Assembly (NCBI GenBank): GCA_038228295.1
Contig: JBBRPH010000011.1
Location: 1-64,000, forward strand
Direction of reading: 5' to 3'
DNA: 64,000 bases
Source of the DNA: JAICKM01 sp038228295
GTDB taxonomy: Bacteria; Chloroflexota; Chloroflexia; QHBQ01; JAICKM01
In this document: positions 18,056 through 25,823 of the stretch, piece by piece
How the letters are laid out: every line of letters begins with the position of its first letter
How positions within the stretch are numbered: the first letter of the stretch is position 1
The notes under the pieces: generated by a model
Database searches by the model: none
What the model was told of the DNA's origin: nothing
The model's input: only the letters and a program-made list of their open reading frames with translations
Position numbers and translations under genes: made by a program

Positions 18056-20352
18056 TGGGGAAATCCGGTCGCCCGCTGGTTTGGGCCGTCGTGGGCGCGC
18101 TGGGCTTGGCGGCGACTTACGGGCGGGTGGCCCTCTTGCACCTAGCCGGCGGCGTGGTCGGCGGCGACATTGACGGTTACGAAAACCTCTGGAATCACTA
18201 CTGGGTGCGGACGGCGCTGCTCGATCTACACCAGAGTCCCTTCTACACCCAGCACATTTACTACCCCACTGGCATCAGCCTGCGCTTCCACGCGCTCAAT
18301 CCCTTCAACGGCCTGCTCGCGCTGCCGCTCACGCCACTGTTGGGCGATGTAGCGACCACGAACGCCCTGTTCCTACTGGCACTGGTACTGACCCACCTCT
18401 TCGCGTTCCTATTGATTCGTGATATCGTGGGCAGCAACGGCGCGGCGTTTGTAGGCGCGGCGCTGTTCACCTATGCCAACAGCCACACGCTGGCCTTCTA
18501 CAGCACCGGCCAGGATAACTTGCTCTCCGGCGAATGGTTGCCGCTCTATTTTTTCTGCCTGCTACGTGCCGTGCAAAATACGCCGCACTGGGTCGCCGGC
18601 GCGCCCGCCCCCCCCATGGGACGGGCGCGCCGGGGCTGGGCGGCGGGAGCCGTCGCCACGCTTATCATCACCTCGCTGACCGATTGGCAGTATGTGATGT
18701 GGGAAGTGTTCACCACTCTGCTCTACTTCGGTTTCATGCTGCTCACCCGGCGCACGCGGCAGCAGAAGGCCGTGCTGTTCGGCACGCTGGCGCTTATCGG
18801 CGGCAGCTACACCGTGTTGGTCGGGCCACTCTTGGTCGGGCCGATGGTGCAGGAAGCGCTAGCCAACCCCTGGCTGATCGTCGCCGGCGAGAGTGCCGCT
18901 CACGCGGCCGACTTGGCCGATCTGCTGGGGCCGGGCCTGGGCAACCCCGGCTACCTGGCCCTGGCGTTGGCCGTCCTCGGCGGGGTTGCCGCGCGGCGGG
19001 GGCGCGACCGCGAGCCGGCCCTATTCTGGGCACTCGCCGCTCTCGTCTTCTACATCTTGGCGCTCGGCCCCATCCTGACCGTGGGCGGCAAAAGCACAGG
19101 CATTCCGCTGCCCTATGGGCTGCTGCAAAATCTACCCGTCTTCAGCGTGGGCCGTGACCCCGGCCGCTTCGAGGTCATCGGTCGCCTCGGCCTGGGCATC
19201 CTGACTGCCTTCGGGCTGCGGACCGTGAACCGTTGGCTGTGGTCGTCCGTCGTCGGCCGGCAGTCGCCGGTCGTCGGCCGGCAGTCGCCGGTCGGTAATG
19301 GGCAGAGCACACCGCCAACCGTCCAACCTGCTGCCCTACGTTTTACGTTTTACGTTTTACGTTTTACGTTTCCTGCCCTCGTCCTGCTCTTCAGCCTTGC
19401 GCCCTTTGTCGCGGCAGCGGGGCAAGTGACGGTGGACCCACCGGAGTGGCCGGCCTTCTACCGGCAACTCGCGCAGGAGCCGAACACCTATGCCCTGTTG
19501 GAATTGCCGCTGTTCACCGAGAAAGGGCGCGGGGAGGACCACTACCAGGCGTACCAAGCGCTGCACGGCAAGCCGCGCTTCGGCGGGCGCTGGTCGCGCG
19601 ACCACAAATTGGACAACCCCGCCAACTTCGTCAAGCACGCCGGCCTGTTCCACCAATTACTATTGCTCGACGCGGGTGACCAAGCCGCCCACTTCTACCC
19701 GGCGCAGGACTTTTTGCGGCGCACCGACTACGCCACGCAAGGGCAGGCGATCTTGAACTATTATCAGGTAGGCTATATCGTGGTCTACAAGCAGGCGCTG
19801 GATAGTGCCTGGAATGAGCGCACGTTCCAACGGATCATCGGACAGATCCTGGGGGCCGGTATACAACCCACCTACGAAGACAGCCTGCTGCGGGCCTATC
19901 GCGTGCCCGCCGGCGGGCCGGCGGTCAACCCGCTGACACTCGATACAGGCGACGGCTGGTATGAGAGCGAGACGCGCGAGGATGGCGTGACCTACCGCTG
20001 GGCTAACACACTGCCGACGGACCCCAACGCAGCCGCCGGCGCCGCGCCCCCGCCCGGCGAACTCTACACTATGAATCTAACCCAGCAACCGATCACGGCC
20101 ACCCTGCACTTCACCGCCTTTGCCTTCCGGCAGCCGCGCGTGTTGAACGTAGCGCTAGACGGCGTGCCCCTCGCCCACCTCAGCCTGCCGGGCAACGAAA
20201 CGCTGACCCCCGCTGCGGTCGCGCTAACCCTACCGCCGGGTAATCATCGCCTCAGCTTCCGCAGCCCCACACCCGCACTCGGCACCGGCACCCCCCAAGA
20301 CACGCGACGGCTCTCGTTTGCGCTGGCCGCCGTGCGCCTGGACGCGAAGTAA
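18055..20352 (+). CDS. Polytopic membrane protein, GT-C glycosyltransferase-like
   Basis: 765 aa with about ten or more transmembrane segments in the first 480 residues and a soluble C-terminal domain. GGDIDGYENLWNHYW near the first external loop and FYTQHIYYPTGISL recall GT-C/YfhO-like membrane proteins that use lipid-linked sugars. The C-terminal 280 residues include GDGWYESETREDG. The start at 18055 is set by the leaderless promoter; an upstream in-frame start at 17992 overlaps the previous gene and lacks a ribosome site. Residues around 400-439 come from tandem repeats (19249-19371) and look like inserted low-complexity sequence. Substrate unknown. Confidence 0.78.
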   Translation: MGKSGRPLVWAVVGALGLAATYGRVALLHLAGGVVGGDIDGYENLWNHYWVRTALLDLHQSPFYTQHIYYPTGISLRFHALNPFNGLLALPLTPLLGDVATTNALFLLALVLTHLFAFLLIRDIVGSNGAAFVGAALFTYANSHTLAFYSTGQDNLLSGEWLPLYFFCLLRAVQNTPHWVAGAPAPPMGRARRGWAAGAVATLIITSLTDWQYVMWEVFTTLLYFGFMLLTRRTRQQKAVLFGTLALIGGSYTVLVGPLLVGPMVQEALANPWLIVAGESAAHAADLADLLGPGLGNPGYLALALAVLGGVAARRGRDREPALFWALAALVFYILALGPILTVGGKSTGIPLPYGLLQNLPVFSVGRDPGRFEVIGRLGLGILTAFGLRTVNRWLWSSVVGRQSPVVGRQSPVGNGQSTPPTVQPAALRFTFYVLRFTFPALVLLFSLAPFVAAAGQVTVDPPEWPAFYRQLAQEPNTYALLELPLFTEKGRGEDHYQAYQALHGKPRFGGRWSRDHKLDNPANFVKHAGLFHQLLLLDAGDQAAHFYPAQDFLRRTDYATQGQAILNYYQVGYIVVYKQALDSAWNERTFQRIIGQILGAGIQPTYEDSLLRAYRVPAGGPAVNPLTLDTGDGWYESETREDGVTYRWANTLPTDPNAAAGAAPPPGELYTMNLTQQPITATLHFTAFAFRQPRVLNVALDGVPLAHLSLPGNETLTPAAVALTLPPGNHRLSFRSPTPALGTGTPQDTRRLSFALAAVRLDAK
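19249..19371 (+). repeat. In-frame tandem repeats (21-bp x2 and heptamer ACGTTTT)
   Basis: A 21-bp unit occurs twice at 19249-19290, encoding VVGRQSP twice. At 19338-19371 the heptamer ACGTTTT is repeated almost five times, encoding RFTFYVLRFTF. Both lie inside the GT-C-like gene without breaking its frame. Confidence 0.9.
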
Positions 20353-20373
20353 GGGGCGGGCGTAGAGCCGCAT

Positions 20374-20389
20374 GAAACGTGAAACGTGA
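20374..20389 (+). repeat. Heptamer repeat GAAACGT
   Basis: GAAACGT is repeated 2.3 times directly downstream of the GT-C-like gene. It is one of several 7-bp tandem repeats in the window. Confidence 0.6.
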
Positions 20390-20403
20390 GTGGCTGAGTC
20401 GCA

Positions 20404-20433
20404 TTGATGAGATTACCTCGGCAATGCTATAAT
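20404..20433 (+). promoter_or_regulatory. Orphan promoter facing the 3' end of the methylase gene
   Basis: TTGATG (20404-20409), an 18-bp spacer and TATAAT (20428-20433) with an upstream TG make a good promoter on the + strand. No + strand gene follows; transcription would run antisense into the adenine methylase gene. Confidence 0.55.
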
Positions 20434-20474
20434 GGCACCGGTCTGGCCGACCCTTTGACGGACGTAACGGCTCC

Positions 20475-21332
20475 TTATGGGGCAAGCTGTAACACCGTTT
20501 GGTGCGGCTCCACTACAACCGCAGCAAAATCCGTCACGGGCGCAAAATTGGTGATCAGCACTTCGTGGTTGACGATACGAGCGTTACCGGTTTTCTCTGC
20601 CTTCATACCCGAAGCCGCTTGCACCGGTACGATAAGATGACCGGCATAGAGTTCGCGGATACGGGGCGTGTCATAGAGGGATAAGATCCACCGGCAACTG
20701 GTATCTTGTAGGCGCAACGCCAGCCGCTCATGCGACTCCCAATCGCGCATATTGTGGACATAGTTACAGCCGTTGCCGGGGTACGGTGGGTCGAGGTACA
20801 TTAGCGTGCCGGGGCGATCATAGCGATCCAGGCACGCAGCCCAGTCAAGGTTTTCAATCAGCACCGTGCGGAGGCGGGCATGGATCGGCGCGATGCGCGC
20901 TTCCAACGTGGCGAGCGCGCCGATCAGCCGGTTGCCGTGGCCGCCGTCGGTGATGCTGGTCTGGAAACGCGGATACTGTAATTCGCCACCCCAGCCGGCC
21001 ATAATCAGATAGTAAAAGCGATGGGCGCGCGCTACGTCGTCTAGCTGGGTGGGGTCCAGTGCCGCCAGCCGCACGAACTCGGCCCGCGCCACCAGTTCCC
21101 AGCGGAAGGCCGCCAGTAGCTCCTGTGGCTGGTGCTTCAGGACACGGAAAAAGTTAATCAAGTCGCCGTCCAGATCGTTTAAGACTTCGACTTCACTGGG
21201 CGGCTTGCCGAACAACACCCAGGCCGCGCCTGCAAACGGCTCCACGTAGCAAGTGTGCGGCGGCAGCAGCGCGATCACGGCCTTTCGCAAGCGCGATTTA
21301 CCGCCGACCCATTTAAGGGGACTGTTGAGCAT
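20475..21332 (-). CDS. Orphan DNA adenine methylase (Dam family)
   Basis: 285 aa. Motif X KWVGGKSRL (7-15), motif I VEPFAGAAWVLF (30-41) and the catalytic motif IV DPPY (181-184) identify a class alpha N6-adenine methyltransferase of the D12/Dam type, which moves a methyl group from SAM to adenine in DNA. There is no restriction gene beside it. It is the last gene of a three-gene minus-strand run with a matrixin-like protease and a lipoprotein, at the edge of an AT-richer insert, so it is probably acquired. Recognition sequence cannot be told; the ribosome site is weak. Confidence 0.92.
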   Translation of the reverse strand: MLNSPLKWVGGKSRLRKAVIALLPPHTCYVEPFAGAAWVLFGKPPSEVEVLNDLDGDLINFFRVLKHQPQELLAAFRWELVARAEFVRLAALDPTQLDDVARAHRFYYLIMAGWGGELQYPRFQTSITDGGHGNRLIGALATLEARIAPIHARLRTVLIENLDWAACLDRYDRPGTLMYLDPPYPGNGCNYVHNMRDWESHERLALRLQDTSCRWILSLYDTPRIRELYAGHLIVPVQAASGMKAEKTGNARIVNHEVLITNFAPVTDFAAVVVEPHQTVLQLAP

Positions 21333-21368
21333 TTCTGCTACGTTGATTGCTGATAACAGGTAATGCCT

Positions 21369-22583
21369 TTAATATTCGACGCGGAAGTTGTCGAAGTAAG
21401 CGCGGAAATTGCCCTGAGAGCCATTACGCCCATTATCGTAGGCAATCATCCACTTTCTGATGACCTTGCCAGCTAACGGAGTCAGATCGATATTTGTGTA
21501 AAACCAATAGCCATTACCATAAGCACCACGCGCAGCTGGATGTGCGCCAATCCCATTTTGATCTTGAAGTCCAGAGTCCCGCAGGGTTGTCCCGTCCGTC
21601 ATTTCAAAATCAATTCCCATCGTCTGCTGCTGAAGGTTGTACTGATACCAACGGATTTTCATACCCGGCGTAATCTTCAGATAGTTATGTTGTTGCCACC
21701 AAGGAGCATTATCGTTGTCGGAGGTAAATAGTTGCGCGTAGTAGTAGGAGTATATTAAATCAGTGGCATTGCCAGCTATCATCTCATATGTCGAGCCTGT
21801 AAATACGGGTACACTAAACTCCGCTGTACGCGGACCTAATTCTGGTGAACCACTATTATTATAACCATTCACATATCTATTATAATACTGACGGTTCACC
21901 TCGCCTCTTGCATAGCCAGAGTTTGGTTCCCATCCAGTGCGGGGTCCATAAATCTGAACAGCGCCTTGCTTATCGTCCTCTTGTAAGCTATGTTTACTTA
22001 CGTTTTGATCCGGTAACATGACAGCTTCTGTGTGTTGGCTGTCATGATCAAGCGAGTACCAATGTCCTGTCTCATGCAGAGCTACAGTTAAAAAATCTAT
22101 CTGGTGTGGAGTAGTGTAACTATTCATCACACCAGACGTGTTCCATTGGTATGTTGAGGATGTGTTGAACGATGTCCTTTCACGAATTATTGAGTTCCCC
22201 GAATCTGAATACTCTACGCAGGTGACACCAGGCGAAGCGTCAGTCTCGTAGCTACTACAGCCAGGAGGTATTTGCGAAATAAAATTAACTGCTGTGTAAC
22301 CATTACTGTTGGAATCGTAGTTGCTGTTATAGTGATAACCAAACCATGTAGCTTGGTTCCATTGTCCCATGACATTATTAGTAATGAGGCTGTTGCTCCC
22401 AGCGATACCCAAATTAGAATCAATATTAGGATTTATACTGTAGTAGATGCCGTTACCTGTCTGCCATTTCCCTAACGTGATAAAAGCCTGTACAGGATTT
22501 CCAGGTTGGATTGCCAGTGTTACAGTAGCCAAGCCAAGTGCAGACACTAATTTGATACACTGACCAATTCGTGTAATACGCAT
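21369..22583 (-). CDS. Secreted matrixin-like (M10) zinc metalloprotease
   Basis: 404 aa with a signal peptide (about 1-32, hydrophobic core LVSALGLATVTLAI). The protease domain carries HETGHWYSLDH (170-180), the zinc motif HExxHxxGxxH of metzincins with Ser in the Gly position, and EAVM (186-189) as the Met-turn. LQEDDKQGAVQIYG is the usual end of matrixin domains. The C-terminal 180 residues are a separate beta-rich domain of unknown type. AAAGGGA lies eight bases before the ATG. Base composition is far more AT-rich than in the flanking genes, a sign of transfer. Confidence 0.85.
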   Translation of the reverse strand: MRITRIGQCIKLVSALGLATVTLAIQPGNPVQAFITLGKWQTGNGIYYSINPNIDSNLGIAGSNSLITNNVMGQWNQATWFGYHYNSNYDSNSNGYTAVNFISQIPPGCSSYETDASPGVTCVEYSDSGNSIIRERTSFNTSSTYQWNTSGVMNSYTTPHQIDFLTVALHETGHWYSLDHDSQHTEAVMLPDQNVSKHSLQEDDKQGAVQIYGPRTGWEPNSGYARGEVNRQYYNRYVNGYNNSGSPELGPRTAEFSVPVFTGSTYEMIAGNATDLIYSYYYAQLFTSDNDNAPWWQQHNYLKITPGMKIRWYQYNLQQQTMGIDFEMTDGTTLRDSGLQDQNGIGAHPAARGAYGNGYWFYTNIDLTPLAGKVIRKWMIAYDNGRNGSQGNFRAYFDNFRVEY

Positions 22584-22634
22584 GACTTAATCCCTTTCTC
22601 TCATAAAAATGCTTGAGGCTATCAGCCTTCATCT

Positions 22635-23420
22635 CTACTTCCCTGTCACCTGCTGAACATCTTGATGTATTTGAGAAACAGAAACCGCATGACCCGCAGC
22701 AACTGCCTGTCCTTGTGCATTGATGGTGTAATGCTCCAACACACGCCATAATGGGCGACCGTTGACTTCCTGCATTCCCTCTGGGGTTGTCTGCGTCAGG
22801 AACAAAATCACATGGTCTCCTACCTCATAGTGATAGAAGTCATCGTTTGACTCGACTGAATCCTGACCGACCACACCAGTACTGACATTGATCAGCACTT
22901 CGCTAGGTATCGAACTACCTTTGAGTGTGCTGGTCACTTGCACCGTAACAGGGCGGAAAATCCCATACTGGTTATCCGCAGCCCAGGGATTAGCCGGACG
23001 CTTTTGATCCACAGTAGACCAGCGGGCTGAATCTATCTTGGTGGTAATGCCTTCCACAATCACACTCGCAAGCAGCGCCGACCGTTTCGCATCAGGCATA
23101 TGAAATATGGAAATACGAACATGATGTGGGGCAGCGGGGACGGGAGTATTCGGGACGTAGATTGCAGAGGGTCCGTTGTCAAAACTAGGATCACTCCCCG
23201 TTGGAACCGGAGTTAATTGTACAGGCTTTTGCGGGGGTAAGGGGGTAGGAAAATCAACCTCGTTGGGCTTCGGTGTTTGCGGAGGTAAGTAGCTGGAACT
23301 AGCCGAGCTTCCGGCACTACTAGTCCCTGCCGCACCACAGCCCGCCAAACTTAAGCTGACAAGTAGGCTTAATATAGCACCCACAATAGGAGTATGATGC
23401 TTCAATCTAAATGGCTTCAT
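22635..23420 (-). CDS. Hypothetical lipoprotein
   Basis: 261 aa. The signal ends in LSLAGC with lipobox Cys28, followed by a Ser/Pro-rich linker and a globular domain (about 110-260) containing GDHVILFLTQTTPEGMQ. The family is not recognised. Start ATG 23420 is chosen because AAGGAG lies eight bases upstream; an in-frame start at 23465 would overlap the MITE-like element. The gene is AT-rich like the protease 51 bases downstream, probably its operon partner. Confidence 0.75.
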   Translation of the reverse strand: MKPFRLKHHTPIVGAILSLLVSLSLAGCGAAGTSSAGSSASSSYLPPQTPKPNEVDFPTPLPPQKPVQLTPVPTGSDPSFDNGPSAIYVPNTPVPAAPHHVRISIFHMPDAKRSALLASVIVEGITTKIDSARWSTVDQKRPANPWAADNQYGIFRPVTVQVTSTLKGSSIPSEVLINVSTGVVGQDSVESNDDFYHYEVGDHVILFLTQTTPEGMQEVNGRPLWRVLEHYTINAQGQAVAAGHAVSVSQIHQDVQQVTGK

Positions 23421-23462
23421 ATCCACGCTCCTTCTGCTGATATATCCTACCATAGATATATT

Positions 23463-23659
23463 CAATACCTACGCCAAATTGGGGCCGCGGAACGCCCGTT
23501 CGTCAATCGTGTGCGGACCAATAACAAATGTGCAGCGCTGAATTAAATTATGTCGGCCCAACGCGGATCGGATATTTAATTCACCGGCACAAAAGGTGTC
23601 AGGGTGCTCCCAGGCAGCGGTGTTCGGACCCTTACCTCCCCAATTTGGCGTAGGTATTG
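23463..23659. mobile_element. MITE-like element, 22-bp terminal inverted repeats
   Basis: 197 bp bounded by perfect 22-bp inverted repeats (23463-23484 and 23638-23659, outer end CAATACCTACGCC). It is flanked on both sides by the direct repeat TATATT (23457-23462 and 23660-23665), as expected for a target-site duplication. An inner inverted pair TGAATTAAAT / ATTTAATTCA lies within. It encodes no transposase. The 425-bp gene-free stretch 23421-23845 holds this element and the following promoter. Confidence 0.85.
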
Positions 23660-23768
23660 TATATTAACACACTTTGGTTTCTGTGTCAAAAGCACAGCCG
23701 CCCTGTGAATCTATGATCCGCCTAATCACGCATGGTTTTGGAGTACTGCTATAGGTGAGTCGTGACAC

Positions 23769-23798
23769 TTGGCTGTTACACCCTGACAGTGCTATAAT
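23769..23798 (+). promoter_or_regulatory. Promoter (copy A) with extended -10
   Basis: TTGGCT (23769-23774), an 18-bp spacer and TATAAT (23793-23798) with TGc just before it. The core GACAGTGCTATAATAGCCC is shared with the promoter at 24619. Confidence 0.75.
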
Positions 23799-23807
23799 AG
23801 CCCATGT

Positions 23808-23849
23808 ATGCCTGATCCCAATGAACCTCCACTGGAAAGGCGCGCATGA
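23808..23849 (+). CDS. Possible 13-residue leader peptide
   Basis: An ATG nine bases past the -10 opens a reading frame MPDPNEPPLERRA whose TGA overlaps the next gene's ATG (ATGA, 23846-23849). The same promoter-to-ATG geometry and the same first four residues (MPDP) occur at the gene at 24658. It may be a leader that couples translation or a relic of a duplicated gene start. Confidence 0.45.
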   Translation: MPDPNEPPLERRA

Positions 23850-24547
23850 ACTACAGCCCGCTGGAACTGGCGCAGCTACAGGCCGCCGCGCTCTATGTGC
23901 AGGATGCCGACGGCCGCTTGCTGCGCGTTAATGAGCCGGAGCCCGACGATGCGGTCCCGCGCTTCTTCCTGGCCCGCACGCCGGCCGGCCACCTCTGGCG
24001 GACGTGCTATGATGTGCCGGCGGAGCGCACCGCCCAGCTTGCGCGGCTGGCGGCGGATGAGCCGGTTCCCAGCGACCTGCGCGCCCCGCCCCAGTACCTA
24101 GCAGAGTATAGCGCATTGCTCCAGCAGGATGCGCCGATCCGTAGCACCCAGTCCGGCCCCGCCTACTACCTGCCGCCCCGCGCGCCGGCGCGCGGCACGG
24201 TAGGGATCACGCCGCAGAACGCGGCCCTGTTGCGTGCCCACTTCCCCTACACGCTGCGTAGACTGGCCGAACGGGCACCCGTGGTGGTGGTCGTCGCGGA
24301 TGGGGTCGCGGTGGCGGCGTGCTACACTGTCAGGATCACCGCGCAGGCCGCCGAAGCCGGCGTAGACACGATAGCGGGCTATCGCGGACGCGGCTATGCG
24401 GTCGCAACGGTAGGCGGCTGGGCCGCCGGCATCCGGGCCGGCGGCAAACTGCCGTTGTACAGCACAGCCTGGGAAAACACCGCGTCACAGGCCGTGGCGC
24501 GCAAGCTGGGAGCCGTGCAATATGGGGTAGACTTCAGTATCACCTGA
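23846..24547 (+). CDS. GNAT (FR47-like) N-acetyltransferase
   Basis: 233 aa. The N-terminal half is unrecognised. The C-terminal half carries a GNAT core: VVVVADGVAVAACYTVRIT is followed by AGYRGRGYAVATVGGWA (pyrophosphate loop RGRGYA) and YSTAWENTASQAVARKLGA. This matches FR47-type acetyltransferases. Substrate unknown. AAAGG lies a few bases before the ATG. The start overlaps the stop of a possible leader peptide. It lies just right of the MITE-like element, where GC content returns to the chromosomal norm. Confidence 0.82.
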   Translation: MNYSPLELAQLQAAALYVQDADGRLLRVNEPEPDDAVPRFFLARTPAGHLWRTCYDVPAERTAQLARLAADEPVPSDLRAPPQYLAEYSALLQQDAPIRSTQSGPAYYLPPRAPARGTVGITPQNAALLRAHFPYTLRRLAERAPVVVVVADGVAVAACYTVRITAQAAEAGVDTIAGYRGRGYAVATVGGWAAGIRAGGKLPLYSTAWENTASQAVARKLGAVQYGVDFSIT

Positions 24548-24618
24548 TCCGTCGCCGCCCACGTAGGCCGGCGGCAACGCGATAGATGCGGCCCGGCCCC
24601 CCTGCCACATTATGTCAA

Positions 24619-24648
24619 TTGGACCCGCGCCCCCGACAGTGCTATAAT
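24619..24648 (+). promoter_or_regulatory. Promoter (copy B) with extended -10
   Basis: TTGGAC (24619-24624), an 18-bp spacer and TATAAT (24643-24648) preceded by TGc. The ATG of the next gene follows nine bases later, the same distance as in copy A. Confidence 0.75.
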
Positions 24649-24657
24649 AGCCCTCGT

Positions 24658-25026
24658 ATGCCTGACCCTACGCTGCCCGCCGAACCCAGCCGTGCCGAGC
24701 GCCGCCTGAGCGCCGCCGTGCAGCGCGAGGCGCGGGCTGTGCTGGATCCGCTGGTGCGCCGCGTGCTGGGCGAGATGGCCGATGCGCTATGGGGGCGCAA
24801 TGGACGCTTCCGCCGCAAATGGCGGCTGACGGGCGGGGCCGACACCTGGGCGATTGGGCCGGCGGGCGGAGCGCCGGCGTTTCGCGTCAGCCTGGACCTG
24901 GGGCAGCGGATGTTTCGCGTGGACGGCGCAGGCGAGCCGCTGTTTACCGCCGGCATCAGCGAAGAACAATTACGGCGGGCGCTATCGGTGGCCCATCATC
25001 GGGATCAAGCTGCGGCGGATCGCTGA
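24658..25026 (+). CDS. Hypothetical protein, 122 aa
   Basis: Not recognised. Arg-rich N-terminal helix (SRAERRLSAAVQREARAVLD) is followed by a short beta-rich region ending near LFTAGISEEQLRRAL. No signal or membrane segment. The start is set by the promoter nine bases upstream and by the MPDP start shared with the leader at 23808; upstream in-frame codons have no ribosome site. No Shine-Dalgarno, so a very short-leader mRNA is likely. Followed 12 bases later by an enoyl-CoA hydratase gene, so it may head that operon. Confidence 0.65.
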   Translation: MPDPTLPAEPSRAERRLSAAVQREARAVLDPLVRRVLGEMADALWGRNGRFRRKWRLTGGADTWAIGPAGGAPAFRVSLDLGQRMFRVDGAGEPLFTAGISEEQLRRALSVAHHRDQAAADR

Positions 25027-25038
25027 GAGGAGTACCGC

Positions 25039-25821
25039 GTGGAATACCAGACAGTGCTGTGGGCGGTGGACGGCGGGGTGGCGACGCTGACCCTGAACCG
25101 GCCCGACGTGTTGAACGCCTTGAACAAGCAAATGACCGATGAGATCCAGGACGCGCTCAAACAAGCCGAGCGCGATAAGGCGATCCGCTGCCTGGTGATC
25201 ACCGGCGCGGGCCGCGCGTTTTCGGCGGGCGAGGATCTGCGGGCCCACGCCGGCGGCGTGCGGGCCTCGGTCGCCGACGCCGTGCGGACGCGCTACAACC
25301 CGATTGTCCTCAAAATGCGCGGGCTGGAGAAGCCGATCATCGCCGCAATTAACGGCGTGGCGGCCGGCGCGGGCATGAGCCTGGCCCTAGCCGCCGATCT
25401 GCGGATCGCGTCGGACAAGGCCAAGTTGATCATGGCGTTCAGCCGCATCGGCCTAGTGCCCGACTCCGGCGGCAGCTATTTCCTGCCCTGGCTAGTGGGG
25501 CTGGGCAAAGCCGCCGAACTCTGTATGCTGGCCGAAGACGTACTTGCCGACGAAGCGTGGCGCATCGGGTTGGTTAACCGCGTGGTGCCCGCCGATCAGT
25601 TGGTGAGCGCCACCGCCGAGTGGGCCAATAAGCTGGCGCAGGGGCCGACCGTCGCCTATGGGCTGACCAAGCGCGCCCTCAACCGCGCCATGCACGCCCA
25701 ACTGCACGAGATCCTGGAATACGAAGGTCACGGCCAAGAGACCGCCAGCCGCACCGCTGACGCGCAAGAAGCCATCGCGGCCTTCGTCGAGAAGCGCACG
25801 CCCCACTTTAAGGGCGAATAG
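25039..25821 (+). CDS. Enoyl-CoA hydratase/isomerase (PaaG-like)
   Basis: 260 aa crotonase-fold protein. Oxyanion-hole segments RAFSAGEDLRAH (about 60-71) and INGVAAGAGMSLALAADLRIA (about 106-126) are followed by FSRIGLVPDSGGSYFLPWLVG. PDSGG is common in PaaG-type isomerases acting on phenylacetyl-CoA intermediates, but simple hydration of enoyl-CoA is equally possible. GTG start behind GAGAGGAG. Two bases separate it from the hydroxyacyl-CoA dehydrogenase, so the pair supplies consecutive beta-oxidation-type steps. Confidence 0.9.
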   Translation: MEYQTVLWAVDGGVATLTLNRPDVLNALNKQMTDEIQDALKQAERDKAIRCLVITGAGRAFSAGEDLRAHAGGVRASVADAVRTRYNPIVLKMRGLEKPIIAAINGVAAGAGMSLALAADLRIASDKAKLIMAFSRIGLVPDSGGSYFLPWLVGLGKAAELCMLAEDVLADEAWRIGLVNRVVPADQLVSATAEWANKLAQGPTVAYGLTKRALNRAMHAQLHEILEYEGHGQETASRTADAQEAIAAFVEKRTPHFKGE

Positions 25822-25823
25822 GC

